A stretch of 64,000 bases of DNA from Streptomyces asoensis. GTDB lineage: Bacteria; Actinomycetota; Actinomycetes; Streptomycetales; Streptomycetaceae. The notes under the pieces are model-generated. The model was not told the origin of the DNA, did no database searches, and saw only the letters and a program-made list of their open reading frames with translations. A program made the translations under genes and the position numbers. Location: NCBI RefSeq assembly GCF_013085465.1, contig NZ_CP049838.1:8060001-8124000 (forward strand), in the 5' to 3' direction. Positions within the stretch are counted from its first letter, which is position 1. Each line of letters opens with the position of its first letter. Positions 33,187 to 42,905 of the stretch are shown here, piece by piece.

Positions 33187-36102
33187 CTATTCGAGAAGCT
33201 CCGCGTACGAGCCCATGGCCAGGGCGATGTCCGCCTGGGCCCAGAAGCGGTGGTACGTGAACACGGGCGCGGCTCCGCCCGCGAGATAGCTCTCGATCTT
33301 CGACCAGGCCGGGTCGTTCTTGTAGAAGGACCGCAGCGAGGCGAAGGTCGAGGAGGAGTTGATCGTGTCGCCGTTCGGCATCTTGCCGCTGAAGGTGCTC
33401 GGGACGTACACGCCGTCGTCGAAGCGGTTGTAGTCGGCGCGGGTCTCCGGGACCGCGATGCCGAGGGCGTCCTGGTTGTTGGCCCACATACCGTCCAGGA
33501 GCGCCTTCGCGGTCGTCTTCGCCTCCGTGTCACCGGACTTGGCGGCGTAGTACGTCAGCGTCTTGGCGTACGCGGCGGCCACCCCGACGTCGTTGGTGTA
33601 GTCGGCGACGGTGACGTGAAGCCCCGTGTTGGCGCCGGGACTTGAGGCGTTCCAGGTGTCGGGCTGGCCCGACCACTGGAGCGTGGAGGGGATCAGGAAG
33701 GTGCCGTCCGGGTTGATCGTGGTCTTGGACAGCGCCCAGTCGACCCACTTGTCGAGGACCGCCTTGGCGCTCGCGTTCCCCGTCTGCTGGTAGTACTCGG
33801 CGACCCGCTCCATCGACCACGCCTGGAAGCCGAACCACTGGTTGGACGGCGGGTCGTGATAGACGGGCTGCTGGTCGTAGTACATGCCGTAGAACGTCGA
33901 CGGGCCGGTCGGGGGAGTCGCGTAGCGGCCCGCCCAACTGTTCGTCGCCCCGCCCGCGATGGCGCCTTCGCTGGACTGCAACCAGCGGTAGAACTCCAGC
34001 TGCCGGGACAACGACTTCGCCCAGTCCGCCTGACCCGTCGTCGACTTGGGCTTCAGGTCGGCGTAACTGCTGAGCGCGTAGGCGGCCAGCGGGTTCTGGT
34101 AGCCGCCGTGGGTGTGACTGGACCCGATGCGCCAGGCCCAGCCGGCGCTGGTGTCCGTGGCGCCGCCCCAGGCGTAGTACCAGGACATCAGGTAGTGCGA
34201 GGCGTCCTTGCCGGTGCCGGCCGCGCAGGCGGTCGGTCCGACGCAGTTGCCGATCTTCTTGAAGTACTTGTCGTACATCGAGTAACGCAGGTAGTCGCCC
34301 ATCTTCGCGGCCTTGCCGACGGTCGCGGAGACGTCACTGCCCTTGCCCTGCGCCTCGGCCCAGACGTCCGCCCAGTACGCGGCCTGCACGGCCCGCGCGT
34401 CGGCGTCCGGGGCGTTGGTGAACTTCCACTGCTTGGCATAGGAGGCGTCGCCGGTGAACAGGTCCAGATACCCGTTCGTGCCGCCGTACTTGAAGGCGTC
34501 GCAGGTCGGCTGCGGCACCGTCTCCCACACCGACTCCTGCGAGCCGCGCTGGAAGGTGTTGATGTACGACGGGCCGGTGTCGGTCGGGCCGGCCTCGCAC
34601 TTGCCGGGCGCGTTGCCGTAGCCGTAGGTGTTGTCGACGTCCTGAAGCCAGTGCATACCGTAGACGTCGTCCGTACCGTATGCAGTCTTCAGTTCACCGG
34701 CTATGGGATCCGATCCCACGGACACACCGGTGTCCAGCTTCGCCGGATACTCGTTCGGCGTGTCCAGCTCGGGTGCGTACGTCGCCGGCTTGGAGGCGTT
34801 GTAGAACGAGTTGGTCGGCTGGTCGGCGTGGGTGGGGATCATGTACTTCTCCATGATGTCCCAGGCGCCGTTGAACTTGGTCCAGTCGCCGGTGATCTTC
34901 CCGTACATCGCCTGGAGCCAGAGAAGGTAGCTATAGGCCTCGGAGGTCGTCTCGTGCCCCTGGTCCGGGGCCTCGACGATCAGTGTCTCGACCGAGTGGT
35001 ACGGGATGCCCTCGGGGGAGAAGTAACCGTTTGCCGGGTTGGTGATCTTGCCGTAGAGGTCGAGGAACCGGGCGTCGTACGCCTTGGTGCCGGCGATCTC
35101 GGTGGCCGTGACCGAGGCCTTCGCGTGCCCGGTGGCCGTCGACTCGAAGGTCGCGGCGCCCGTGCCGGAGGCGTTGGCCGTGATGGTCACGTTCTGGGCG
35201 GTGCTCCAGCTCGACGGCGTGAAGGTCAGGCTCGCGCCGCCCGTCACCGTCAGGCCCGTGTTGCCGGTGGTGCGGGCGGTCGTGACGGTCACATTGGCCG
35301 AAGGCTGGGTCGACAGCTTCAGCGAGTAGGTGCCCGTCTTGCCCTGCTGCACGGCGAGTTGGTTGGTGGAGGCGACCACGGCCGGCCCCGAGGCGACCGT
35401 GATGCCGACCGGGGTCGACGACGCCGACGCGCCCAGGCTGTCGTACGCCTTGGCGACGAGGGAATGGCTGCCCACGGACAACCCCGTGGCGGACAGGGTG
35501 TACGGCGAGCTCGTGTCCGTGCCCAGCAGGGTCGTGTCGTCATAGAACTCGATCTTGCTGATGGTCGCGTTGTCGGCGGCCGCGGCGGTCGCCGCGAGCG
35601 GCACCGCGTCCCCCTGCGTGTAGACCGCGCCCGCGGTCGGGCTGGTCAGCACGGTGACCGGCGGCTGGTGCGCGCCGACACAGGTGGTGCCGTTGACCGC
35701 GAAACTCGCGGGCGCGGCGTTCGTCCCGCTGTAGGTGAACTGGGCGCCCGTGCCGACCGCGGCTCCGGCGGCGATCGTCCCGTTGTACGAGGCGTTGTTC
35801 ACCGTGATCTGCTGACCGGACTGCGACCAGCTGCCGTTCCATCCGTTCGTCAGCTTCTGGTTGCCCGCGTAGGAGTACGTCAGGGCCCAGCCGCTGATCG
35901 GGTCGGTGCCCCGGTTGGTGAGGGTCAGGTCTGCGGTGAACCCTGAACCCCAGTCATTGGTCTTGTAGTCCACGCTGCACTGAAGTGCGGCCGCCTGGGC
36001 GGGAGTTGTGCTCGTGCTCAGCATGGCGAGGGGAAGCGCGAGGGCCGCCAGGGCGGCGGTCCACAGGCGCCGCGCCCCGCGGCGTCTGCGTGAGGGATCC
36101 AT
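33187..36102 (-). CDS. Secreted GH48 cellobiohydrolase with N-terminal CBM2
   Basis: A 971-residue exported reducing-end processive cellulase. The start at 36102 has AAGGAGG upstream; [21 protein letters not shown] is a Tat- or Sec-type signal ending at AQAA. Next come CBM2 ([16 protein letters not shown] to NGTTCVG), a bacterial Ig-like module ([14 protein letters not shown] to TPVGITV), a second small beta domain ([12 protein letters not shown]), then the GH48 catalytic region from [13 protein letters not shown], with the catalytic Glu candidate in GHETTSEA. It ends [11 protein letters not shown] as in the family. GH48 is usually the key exocellulase. A perfect CebR-like box lies 61 bp upstream. 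Confidence 0.93.
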   Translation of the reverse strand: MDPSRRRRGARRLWTAALAALALPLAMLSTSTTPAQAAALQCSVDYKTNDWGSGFTADLTLTNRGTDPISGWALTYSYAGNQKLTNGWNGSWSQSGQQITVNNASYNGTIAAGAAVGTGAQFTYSGTNAAPASFAVNGTTCVGAHQPPVTVLTSPTAGAVYTQGDAVPLAATAAAADNATISKIEFYDDTTLLGTDTSSPYTLSATGLSVGSHSLVAKAYDSLGASASSTPVGITVASGPAVVASTNQLAVQQGKTGTYSLKLSTQPSANVTVTTARTTGNTGLTVTGGASLTFTPSSWSTAQNVTITANASGTGAATFESTATGHAKASVTATEIAGTKAYDARFLDLYGKITNPANGYFSPEGIPYHSVETLIVEAPDQGHETTSEAYSYLLWLQAMYGKITGDWTKFNGAWDIMEKYMIPTHADQPTNSFYNASKPATYAPELDTPNEYPAKLDTGVSVGSDPIAGELKTAYGTDDVYGMHWLQDVDNTYGYGNAPGKCEAGPTDTGPSYINTFQRGSQESVWETVPQPTCDAFKYGGTNGYLDLFTGDASYAKQWKFTNAPDADARAVQAAYWADVWAEAQGKGSDVSATVGKAAKMGDYLRYSMYDKYFKKIGNCVGPTACAAGTGKDASHYLMSWYYAWGGATDTSAGWAWRIGSSHTHGGYQNPLAAYALSSYADLKPKSTTGQADWAKSLSRQLEFYRWLQSSEGAIAGGATNSWAGRYATPPTGPSTFYGMYYDQQPVYHDPPSNQWFGFQAWSMERVAEYYQQTGNASAKAVLDKWVDWALSKTTINPDGTFLIPSTLQWSGQPDTWNASSPGANTGLHVTVADYTNDVGVAAAYAKTLTYYAAKSGDTEAKTTAKALLDGMWANNQDALGIAVPETRADYNRFDDGVYVPSTFSGKMPNGDTINSSSTFASLRSFYKNDPAWSKIESYLAGGAAPVFTYHRFWAQADIALAMGSYAELLE

Positions 36103-36162
36103 GGTGCTGGTTCCTCCTTGCGGCTCGGAGAAGTGGGGGAGGAGCAACAAGCCTTGAACCAG

Positions 36163-36176
36163 TGGGAGCGCTCCCA
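36163..36176. promoter_or_regulatory. Perfect CebR-like operator upstream of GH48
   Basis: TGGGAGCGCTCCCA is a perfect 14-bp palindrome identical to the site known for CebR, the LacI-family repressor released by cellobiose or cello-oligosaccharides in Streptomyces. It lies 61 bp upstream of the GH48 start codon. The repressor gene itself is not in this window. Confidence 0.9.
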
Positions 36177-36304
36177 TAGTGAGGATGGGGGTGGGAAGGG
36201 TCAAGGTGCTTGAAGAGTCGAAAAGATTCGACGACGGATGTTGAGGGAAAGTCAGTGACGCCTCTGTTCTTTGCCAGCACTTGGCGCTAGCTTCGAGACA
36301 CCAG

Positions 36305-36318
36305 TGGGAGCGATTCCA
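36305..36318. promoter_or_regulatory. Imperfect CebR-like operator upstream of GH5
   Basis: TGGGAGCGATTCCA differs from the perfect box at two positions in the right half. It lies about 50 bp upstream of the GH5 start and about 130 bp from the GH48 box, so the divergent region holds two sites. Weaker binding would be expected. Confidence 0.8.
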
Positions 36319-36367
36319 TCAGTCGACGCGTCCGTTCACGACGCGCCTGATCTGCAAGGAGTCGCTC

Positions 36368-37861
36368 ATGCGACACCCCCCGCGTTCAGTACTTTTAGCC
36401 GTCGCCGGCACGGTCGCCCTCGTTGCGGGCGCCCTGTTACCGGTCGTCACGGCGCAGGGAGCCGTGCCCGTGTGCACGGTGGAGTACTCGGTCACCGGCC
36501 AGTGGGACGCCGGCTTCCAGGGCGCCGTGAAGATCACCAACAACGCGACCGCGCTGAGCAGTTGGAACCTCACCTTCGACTTCGCGGACGGCCAGAAAGT
36601 CACCCAGGGCTGGAGCGCCAAGTGGTCCCAGTCCGGCAACACCGTCACCGCCGCGAACGAGAGCTGGAACGGCTCCCTGGGCACCGGCGCAAGCGTCAGC
36701 GCGGGCTTCATCGCCTCCGGTTCGAAGACGAACGCCGCACCGACGACGTTCAAGCTCAACGGCACGACCTGCAACGCCGGTACCGAACCGACCCCGACGC
36801 CCACCCCCACCACGCCACCTACGACGGACCCGCCGGACACCGGTGACGAGCCGCCCGCACTCCACGTCTCCGGCAACAAGCTCGTGGACGCCGACGGAAA
36901 CACCCGCCGTCTGCTGGGCGTGAACCGCTCCGGTGGCGAGTTCATGTGCGTACAGGGGCGCGGCATCTGGGACGGACCGGTCGACGACGCCGCCGTCGAG
37001 GCGATCGCCGACTGGAACGTCGACACCGTGCGCATCCCGCTCAACGAGGAGTGCTGGCTGGGCCTTTCGAACATCAACTCCGCCTACGGCGGCACCAACT
37101 ACGTCAACGCCGTCAAGGACCTGGTGGCCCGCGTCGAGGCGCACGGCATGACGCCGATCGTCGAACTGCACTGGAACTACGGCCAGTACACGGGAAATTC
37201 GGCCGGCTGCTCGGATGTGCACGCCAGCTGCCAGAAGCCGATGCCGGACATGCAGTACACCCCGTCGTTCTGGACCTCGGTGGCCAACTCCTTCAAGAGT
37301 GACCAGGCCGTCGTGTTCGACCTGTTCAACGAGCCCTACCCGGACCGCGCCACCTCCACGACCACCCAGGCGTGGCAGTGCTGGCGGGACGGCGGCACCT
37401 GTCCCGGCATCGGGTACGAGGTCGCCGGTATGCAGGATCTCGTCGACTCCATACGGGCGACCGGCGCCAGGAACGTGATCCTGGCCGGCGGGCTCGCGTA
37501 CTCCAACGACCTGAGCCAGTGGCTGACGTACAAGCCCACCGACCCGACCGGCAATCTCGCCGCCGCGTACCACGTCTACAACTTCAACACCTGCGCGAAC
37601 GAGAGCTGCTGGAACTCCACCCTCGCCCCCGTCGCGGCCCAGGTGCCGCTCGTGGCAGGGGAGATCGGGGAGAACACCTGCTCACACGGTTTCGTCGATC
37701 AGGTCATGAAGTGGTTCGACGACCGCGGCCTGTCGTACCTGGGCTGGACCTGGAACACCTGGGACTGCTCCACCGGCCCGTCCCTGATCTCCGGCTACGA
37801 CGGGACGCCCACGGCGTACGGCGCCGGCCTGCGCGACCATCTGCGCGCACTCAACGGATAG
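36368..37861 (+). CDS. Secreted GH5 endoglucanase with N-terminal CBM2
   Basis: A 497-residue exported cellulase. Signal peptide MRHPPRSVLLAVAGTVALVA ends near AQGA. CBM2 follows (VCTVEYSVTGQWDAGF to NGTTCNAG), then a Thr/Pro linker (TPTPTPTTPPTTDPP) and a GH5 barrel. The acid/base Glu lies in VFDLFNEPYPDR and the nucleophile Glu in VAGEIGENTC; WTWNTWDC supplies the late Trp. It cuts internal beta-1,4-glucan bonds, making ends for the GH48 and GH6 enzymes. AAGGAG precedes the ATG. It is divergent from GH48 and probably co-transcribed with GH6, 141 bp downstream. Confidence 0.93.
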   Translation: MRHPPRSVLLAVAGTVALVAGALLPVVTAQGAVPVCTVEYSVTGQWDAGFQGAVKITNNATALSSWNLTFDFADGQKVTQGWSAKWSQSGNTVTAANESWNGSLGTGASVSAGFIASGSKTNAAPTTFKLNGTTCNAGTEPTPTPTPTTPPTTDPPDTGDEPPALHVSGNKLVDADGNTRRLLGVNRSGGEFMCVQGRGIWDGPVDDAAVEAIADWNVDTVRIPLNEECWLGLSNINSAYGGTNYVNAVKDLVARVEAHGMTPIVELHWNYGQYTGNSAGCSDVHASCQKPMPDMQYTPSFWTSVANSFKSDQAVVFDLFNEPYPDRATSTTTQAWQCWRDGGTCPGIGYEVAGMQDLVDSIRATGARNVILAGGLAYSNDLSQWLTYKPTDPTGNLAAAYHVYNFNTCANESCWNSTLAPVAAQVPLVAGEIGENTCSHGFVDQVMKWFDDRGLSYLGWTWNTWDCSTGPSLISGYDGTPTAYGAGLRDHLRALNG

Positions 37862-38002
37862 GCGCCACCGGACCGATCAGCCGGACGATCAGCCGAGTCG
37901 GGCCGCCGGGCCGAAACCCGCTCTGGTCGACCGCAACTGACCACCGATCAGAACCACCGAAGGAAACGGACACCACCCGCAACCGAGAAGGAACCCGCAC
38001 TC

Positions 38003-39724
38003 ATGAGCCGTAGCAGAACAGCGGTACTCGCCGCGCTGGCGCTGGTCGCCGGCGCCTCCGGGACGGCGCTCGCCGTCGTCCCCGGCGATCCGGGCATCGC
38101 CGCCATCCCGTGCAGCGTCGACTACAAGGTGCAGAACGACTGGGGTACCGGCTTCACCGCCGCCGTCACCGTCACCAACAACTCGGCCGCGAAGTCGAGT
38201 TGGTCGGTGAAGTGGGCGTACGCCGGAACCCAGAAGGTCACCAACGGGTGGAACGCGAAGGTCACCCAGTCCGGTACGGCGGTCACCGCCAACAACGAGA
38301 CCTACAACGGGACGCTGGCGACCGGCGGTTCGGTCAGCTTCGGATTCCAGGGCACCTACAGCGGCACCAACGCGATCCCGACGACGTTCACCCTCGACGG
38401 CGTGACCTGCAACGTCGACAGCGGTACGGGTGGCCCCACCGACCCGGGCCCGACCGACCCCGGCACCCCGTCCGCCAAGGTGGACAACCCCTACTCCGGC
38501 GCCAAGGTGTACGTGAACCCCGAATGGTCGGCGAAGGCCGCCGCCGAGACGGGCGGCAGTCGCATCTCCAACCAGCCGACCGGAGTCTGGCTCGACCGTA
38601 TCGCCGCCATCAGCGGAGTGAACGGCGGCATGGGTCTGCGCGCCCACCTCGACGCGGCCCTCGCCCAGAAGGGCAGCGGCGAGGAGGTCGTCCAGCTGGT
38701 CGTCTACGACCTTCCCGGACGTGACTGCGCCGCCCTCGCCTCCAACGGCGAGCTCGGCCCGACGGAGATCGACAAGTACAAGACGCAGTTCATCGACCCG
38801 ATCGCGACGATCCTCGCCGACAGCAAGTACGCCGGCCTGCGGATCGTCACCACCATCGAGATCGACTCGCTGCCCAACCTCGTCACCAACACGGGCAGCC
38901 GGCCCACCGCCACCGCGGCCTGCGACACCATGAAGGCCAACGGCAACTACGTGAAGGGTGTCGGTTACGCGCTGGACAAGCTCGGCGCGATCCCCAACGT
39001 CTACAACTACATCGACGCCGGTCACCACGGCTGGCTCGGCTGGGACGACAACTTCGCCCCCTCCGCCCAGCTCTTCTACCAGGCGGCCACCGCCGAGGGC
39101 GCGACCGTCGACGACGTGCACGGCTTCATCACCAACACGGCGAACTACAGCGCTCTGAAGGAGAACAACTTCACCATCAACGACTCGGTGGCCGGCAAGT
39201 CGGTCCGTGAGTCCAAGTGGGTGGACTGGAACCGGTACGTCGACGAGCAGTCGTACGCCCAGGCCTTCCGCAACCAGCTGGTCACCGCGGGCTTCAGGTC
39301 GAACATCGGCATGCTGATCGACACCTCCCGCAACGGGTGGGGCGGCAGCGCCCGGCCCGCCGGTCCGGGTGCGACGACCAGCGTGGACACCTATGTCGAC
39401 GGCGGCCGTTACGACCGTCGCATCCACATCGGCAACTGGTGCAACCAGTCCGGCGCCGGCCTCGGCGAGCGCCCGCAGGCCGCACCGGCCGCCGGGATCG
39501 ACGCGTACGTGTGGATGAAGCCGCCGGGCGAGTCCGACGGTTCCAGCTCCGCCATCGCGAACGACGAGGGCAAGGGCTTCGACCGGATGTGCGACCCCAC
39601 GTACACGGGCAACCCGCGCAACGGAAACAACCTGTCGGGCGCCCTGGCGAACGCGCCGCTGTCCGGGCAATGGTTCTCGGCACAGTTCCAGCAGTTGATG
39701 CAGAACGCGTACCCGCCGCTGTAG
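38003..39724 (+). CDS. Secreted GH6 cellobiohydrolase with N-terminal CBM2
   Basis: A 573-residue exported cellulase acting from non-reducing ends. Signal peptide (MSRSRTAVLAALALVAGASG), CBM2 (IPCSVDYKVQNDWGTGF to GVTCNVD), Gly/Pro/Thr linker, then the GH6 domain starting VDNPYSGAKVYVNPEW. GH6 motifs are present: LVVYDLPGRDCAAL with the catalytic Asp region, YIDAGHHGWLGWDDN and DAYVWMKPPGESDG. Length and loops favour an exo-acting enzyme over a short endoglucanase. AAGGAA precedes the ATG. No CebR box lies directly upstream, supporting transcription from the GH5 promoter. Confidence 0.92.
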   Translation: MSRSRTAVLAALALVAGASGTALAVVPGDPGIAAIPCSVDYKVQNDWGTGFTAAVTVTNNSAAKSSWSVKWAYAGTQKVTNGWNAKVTQSGTAVTANNETYNGTLATGGSVSFGFQGTYSGTNAIPTTFTLDGVTCNVDSGTGGPTDPGPTDPGTPSAKVDNPYSGAKVYVNPEWSAKAAAETGGSRISNQPTGVWLDRIAAISGVNGGMGLRAHLDAALAQKGSGEEVVQLVVYDLPGRDCAALASNGELGPTEIDKYKTQFIDPIATILADSKYAGLRIVTTIEIDSLPNLVTNTGSRPTATAACDTMKANGNYVKGVGYALDKLGAIPNVYNYIDAGHHGWLGWDDNFAPSAQLFYQAATAEGATVDDVHGFITNTANYSALKENNFTINDSVAGKSVRESKWVDWNRYVDEQSYAQAFRNQLVTAGFRSNIGMLIDTSRNGWGGSARPAGPGATTSVDTYVDGGRYDRRIHIGNWCNQSGAGLGERPQAAPAAGIDAYVWMKPPGESDGSSSAIANDEGKGFDRMCDPTYTGNPRNGNNLSGALANAPLSGQWFSAQFQQLMQNAYPPL

Positions 39725-39786
39725 GTCGGTGGGCCGATACGCGAGTCGCTCCGCACGGCAGTGAGGTGAGGCGACGGTGATCCGTC

Positions 39787-39894
39787 GGGGTCGGTGGTCG
39801 GCCCTCCCGGGCCGGACCGACCCCGGCGGTCGCGAACTCCACCGGCGAGCAGTTCCTGTCCGGTCGCTCCAGCTCGTCGGGAGCGGCCGGACAG
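39787..39894 (+). terminator. Tandem hairpins after the GH5-GH6 operon
   Basis: GGGGTCGGT (39787-39795) pairs with ACCGACCCC (39816-39824), with an inner GGCCC/GGGCC pair. A second stem, CTGTCCGGTCGCTCC (39856-39870), pairs with 39880-39894 with one wobble. A T6 run follows at about 39925. This is the best terminator candidate for the cellulase operon. Confidence 0.7.
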
Positions 39895-40007
39895 GCGCGA
39901 TCCGGCTTGCCGTCAGCATCCCGTTTTTTGCCGCACCGGCAACAAAGGTGGCCCCGGACCGGTGCGTCGGCGCACGCTGACGGCACACCGGACGAGAGGC
40001 TGACACC

Positions 40008-40955
40008 ATGGCGCACCACCCGCACGAGTCCCACGGCGACCAGCACGCCCCGGGCCAAGGCCACACCCCCGGCCCTGCGCATGGCCACGACCACGGTCAC
40101 GGCGACGGCACCGACATCGACTGGGCCGAGATGGCCCCGCATCTCGAAGCCCAGGCCGAACTGTTCACGCCCCTGTACGAGCGGGCCCTGTCCTGGCTCG
40201 GGAAGGAGGTGACCGAGCCGGGGCTGATCGTGGACGTGGGCAGTGGCCCCGGGGTCGTCTCCTGTCTGTTCGCCGAGACGTTCTCCGGTGCGCGGGTCAC
40301 GGCGGTCGACGGTTCCGCGCCACTGCTGGAGCGGGCGCAGCAGCGAGCCGACCGGCTCGGGTTCGGCGACCGTTTCGACACCTTGGCCGGTGAACTCCCC
40401 GATGTGCTCACCGATTTGGACTACCCGGCCGATCTGCTGTGGGCCAGCCGCAGTCTGCATCACCTGGGCGACCAGCGCGCCGCTCTGGCCGCCTTCGCGG
40501 AGCGCCTCGCGCCCGGCGGCACGCTGGCGATCATGGAGGGCGGTCTGCCGGCCCGGTTCCTGCCGCGAGACCTCGGCTTCGGGCGACCCGGCCTGGAAGC
40601 ACGGCTCGACGCGCTACAGGAGGAGTGGTTCGCGCGGATGAGGGCCGACCTGCCCGGCTCCGTCGAGGAGGCCGAGGACTGGACGGCGTTGCTCGGCGCG
40701 GCCGGTCTGAAGCATGCCCGCTCCCGCAGCTTCCTGCTCGATCTGCCCGCGCCCGCCTCCGACCGGGCCCGCGCCTACATCGCCGCGTTCCTGTCGCGGC
40801 TGCGGGACGTCTTCGGTGACACCCTCGGCGCCGACGACCGGGCTGTGCTGGACCGGCTGCTCGACCCGCAGGACGAGGCGGGCGTGCACCGCAGGACGGA
40901 CGTGTTCGTGCTCGCGGCGCATACCGTGCACACGGCGGTGAAGCCGGTCCAGTAG
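40008..40955 (+). CDS. SAM-dependent methyltransferase with His-rich N-terminus
   Basis: A 315-residue class I methyltransferase. Motif I is LIVDVGSGPGVVSCLF, followed by VTAVDGSAPLLERA and LLWASRSLHHLGDQ. The first 36 residues contain 11 His, in HHPHESHGDQH and HGHDHGHGDG runs, which could bind Ni, Zn or Co; this is unusual for the family. The substrate is unknown. The downstream SDR gene has its own palindromic promoter element, so the two are probably separately controlled. Confidence 0.82.
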   Translation: MAHHPHESHGDQHAPGQGHTPGPAHGHDHGHGDGTDIDWAEMAPHLEAQAELFTPLYERALSWLGKEVTEPGLIVDVGSGPGVVSCLFAETFSGARVTAVDGSAPLLERAQQRADRLGFGDRFDTLAGELPDVLTDLDYPADLLWASRSLHHLGDQRAALAAFAERLAPGGTLAIMEGGLPARFLPRDLGFGRPGLEARLDALQEEWFARMRADLPGSVEEAEDWTALLGAAGLKHARSRSFLLDLPAPASDRARAYIAAFLSRLRDVFGDTLGADDRAVLDRLLDPQDEAGVHRRTDVFVLAAHTVHTAVKPVQ

Positions 40956-40991
40956 ACGGCCCGGTGGTCAAGTCGGCCTGACAGGACTTGA

Positions 40992-41009
40992 CTTGGAGAG
41001 CGCTCCAAG
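40992..41009. promoter_or_regulatory. CTTGGAG-AGCG-CTCCAAG palindrome, MerR-type operator candidate
   Basis: Perfect 7-bp arms flank AGCG just after a TTGAC (40988-40992), so the palindrome falls in the spacer position of a promoter, the usual geometry of MerR-family activators of oxidoreductase genes. The SDR gene starts about 100 bp downstream. No MerR gene is present in the window. Confidence 0.6.
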
Positions 41010-41112
41010 TGATGGACTGCGTGCCGCGCACCGTACGTCGAGCAACGAGCAACACAACCCAGCCGACGTACGCGGCCAGCACGCGCAGCCGACGCAATGG
41101 GGGGGGCACACC

Positions 41113-41832
41113 ATGAGCAACGTATCGGGCACTTCGGATTCTCCGGTCGCACTGATCACCGGCGGTGGCAGCGGTATCGGCGCCGCCGTCGCGCGACAGC
41201 TGCTGGACGCCGGGTACCGGGTCACGGTCACCGGCCGCGGCGAGGAGCGGCTGCGCTCCTTCGCCGCGGAACTCGGTGAGCCGAAGGGGTTGCTGACGGT
41301 GGCCGGGAACGCGGCCGACTACGACTGTGTACAGTCGGCGGTCGACCGTACGCTCGAGGCGTACGGTCGACTGGATACAGTCGTCGCCAACGCGGGGACC
41401 GCCACCCATGACTCGGTCGCCGAGGGTGACCCGGCCGGGTGGACCGACATGGTCCTGACGAACGTACTCGGCCCCGCGCTCCTCATCCGGGCGTCGATCG
41501 ACGCGCTGAAGGAGTCCCGGGGACGGATCGTGCTGGTCGGCAGTGTCGCCGGCTTCGTGCCCACCCCGGGCAACCTCTACGGGGCGACGAAGTGGGCGGT
41601 GACCGGCCTCGCGGAGAACACCCGCCGCCAGGTCACCGAGTGGGGTGTCGGCGTGACGCTGATCGCGCCCGGCCGGGTGGAGACCCCCTTCTGGGACAGT
41701 TACGGCAGCCTGCCGCCCGGGCACCTGCTGACCGCCGACCAGATCGCCGACTCCGTCGTGTGGGCCATCGGGCAGCCGGCGGGCGTCGACATCAACACCG
41801 TCGTCGTACGACCGATCGGGCAGCCCAACTGA
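41113..41832 (+). CDS. Short-chain dehydrogenase/reductase (SDR)
   Basis: A 239-residue classical SDR, NAD(P)H-dependent. The cofactor motif TGGGSGIG is near residue 17, the VANAGT motif follows, the catalytic Ser lies in LVGSVAGF and the Tyr/Lys pair in YGATKWAV. An Arg right after the first strand (TGRGEER) favours NADPH. The substrate is unknown. The ATG is preceded by a GGGGGG run that can serve as ribosome site. It converges on an aldo-keto reductase, and the two may serve carbonyl detoxification together. Confidence 0.88.
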   Translation: MSNVSGTSDSPVALITGGGSGIGAAVARQLLDAGYRVTVTGRGEERLRSFAAELGEPKGLLTVAGNAADYDCVQSAVDRTLEAYGRLDTVVANAGTATHDSVAEGDPAGWTDMVLTNVLGPALLIRASIDALKESRGRIVLVGSVAGFVPTPGNLYGATKWAVTGLAENTRRQVTEWGVGVTLIAPGRVETPFWDSYGSLPPGHLLTADQIADSVVWAIGQPAGVDINTVVVRPIGQPN

Positions 41833-41843
41833 CGAGCCTGCCG

Positions 41844-41889
41844 ACGCGTCGAGGGCGCCCCCCCCGAGCGGGGGGCGCCCTCGACGCGT
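41844..41889. terminator. 20-bp perfect hairpin between SDR and aldo-keto reductase genes
   Basis: A perfect 20-bp stem (41844-41863 with 41870-41889) closes a 6-base loop; it begins ACGCGTCGAGGG and ends in a C6/G6 stack. It is the strongest hairpin seen in the window and is placed to stop both convergent transcripts. Confidence 0.88.
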
Positions 41890-41899
41890 GCGGGGAAAC

Positions 41900-42736
41900 T
41901 CAGCCGACGTCGAACGTCGCCGGGTCCGGACCGATGCGCCGGTCCTCGTTGAGGGCGCTGATCGCCGCCAGGTCCTCGGTGTCCAGGCTGAAGTCGAACA
42001 CGTCGATGTTCTCCTTGATCCGCGACGGCGTCACGGACTTCGGGATCACGACGTTGCCGAGCTGGAGGTGCCAGCGCAGCACGACCTGTGCCGGGGTGCG
42101 GTTGTGCTTCTGGGCGATGGCCACGATCGCCGGGACCTCGAGGAGGCCCTTGCCCTGCCCGAGCGGGGACCAGGCCTCGGTGGCGATGCCCTGCTCCGCG
42201 TGGAACTCGCGCGAGGCGTGCTGCTGGAGGTGCGGGTGCAGCTCGATCTGGTTGACGGCCGGGATGACCGACGTCTCGCCGATCAGCCGCTCCAGATGCT
42301 CGGGCAGGAAGTTCGACACGCCGATGGCCCGCACCCGGCCGTCCGCGAGGAGCTTCTCGAACGCCTTGTACGTGTCCACGTAGCCGTCGCGGGAGGGCAG
42401 CGGCCAGTGGATGAGGTACAGGTCCAGGTAGTCCAGGCCGAGCTTCTCCAGCGAGGTGTCGAACGCGCGGAGCGTCGAGTCGTACCCGTGGTCGCTGTTC
42501 CAGAGCTTGGTGGTGACGAAGATGTCCTTGCGGGGCACGCCGGAGGAGGTGATGGCCTTGCCGGTGCCCTCCTCGTTGCCGTAGATCGCCGCTGTGTCGA
42601 TGCTGCGGTACCCGGCCTCCAGCGCGGTGGCGACCGCCTGCTCCGCCTCGTCGTCCGGCACCTGCCAGACACCGAAGCCCAGCTGGGGCATCTCCACGCC
42701 GTTGTTGAGGATGATCGGGGGGACCTTGCTGCTCAC
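41900..42736 (-). CDS. Aldo/keto reductase (2,5-diketo-D-gluconate reductase-like)
   Basis: A 278-residue NADPH-dependent carbonyl reductase. The catalytic tetrad is visible: Asp and Tyr in SIDTAAIYGNE, Lys in VTTKLWNSDHG and His in DLYLIHWPLP. The C-terminal cofactor segment reads VVIPKSVTPSRIKEN. The group reduces sugars, aldehydes and ketones in the cytoplasm. It is followed on the same strand by an acyl-CoA ligase gene but has its own 169-bp upstream region. Confidence 0.9.
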   Translation of the reverse strand: MSSKVPPIILNNGVEMPQLGFGVWQVPDDEAEQAVATALEAGYRSIDTAAIYGNEEGTGKAITSSGVPRKDIFVTTKLWNSDHGYDSTLRAFDTSLEKLGLDYLDLYLIHWPLPSRDGYVDTYKAFEKLLADGRVRAIGVSNFLPEHLERLIGETSVIPAVNQIELHPHLQQHASREFHAEQGIATEAWSPLGQGKGLLEVPAIVAIAQKHNRTPAQVVLRWHLQLGNVVIPKSVTPSRIKENIDVFDFSLDTEDLAAISALNEDRRIGPDPATFDVG

Positions 42737-42905
42737 GAGCTCTTGATCCTTCGGTTGTCCGTCAAAGTGGTACTCCCATCGTCAACGATCACGGCGAGTG
42801 ATGCATTCCTGACCCCCGAATTCGTCTCGGGAGCCGGTTTCGAGAGCCCGCCTCGCCCGTGTCGGGAGCACGTCGGAAACGTGTTTCACGCCGCCGTCGG
42901 AAACC

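Noticed and set aside
30409..33645. Thousand-codon open frame opposite the xyloglucanase
   Set aside because: Another G/C-bias shadow; the minus strand encodes a complete GH74-CBM2 protein with signal peptide.
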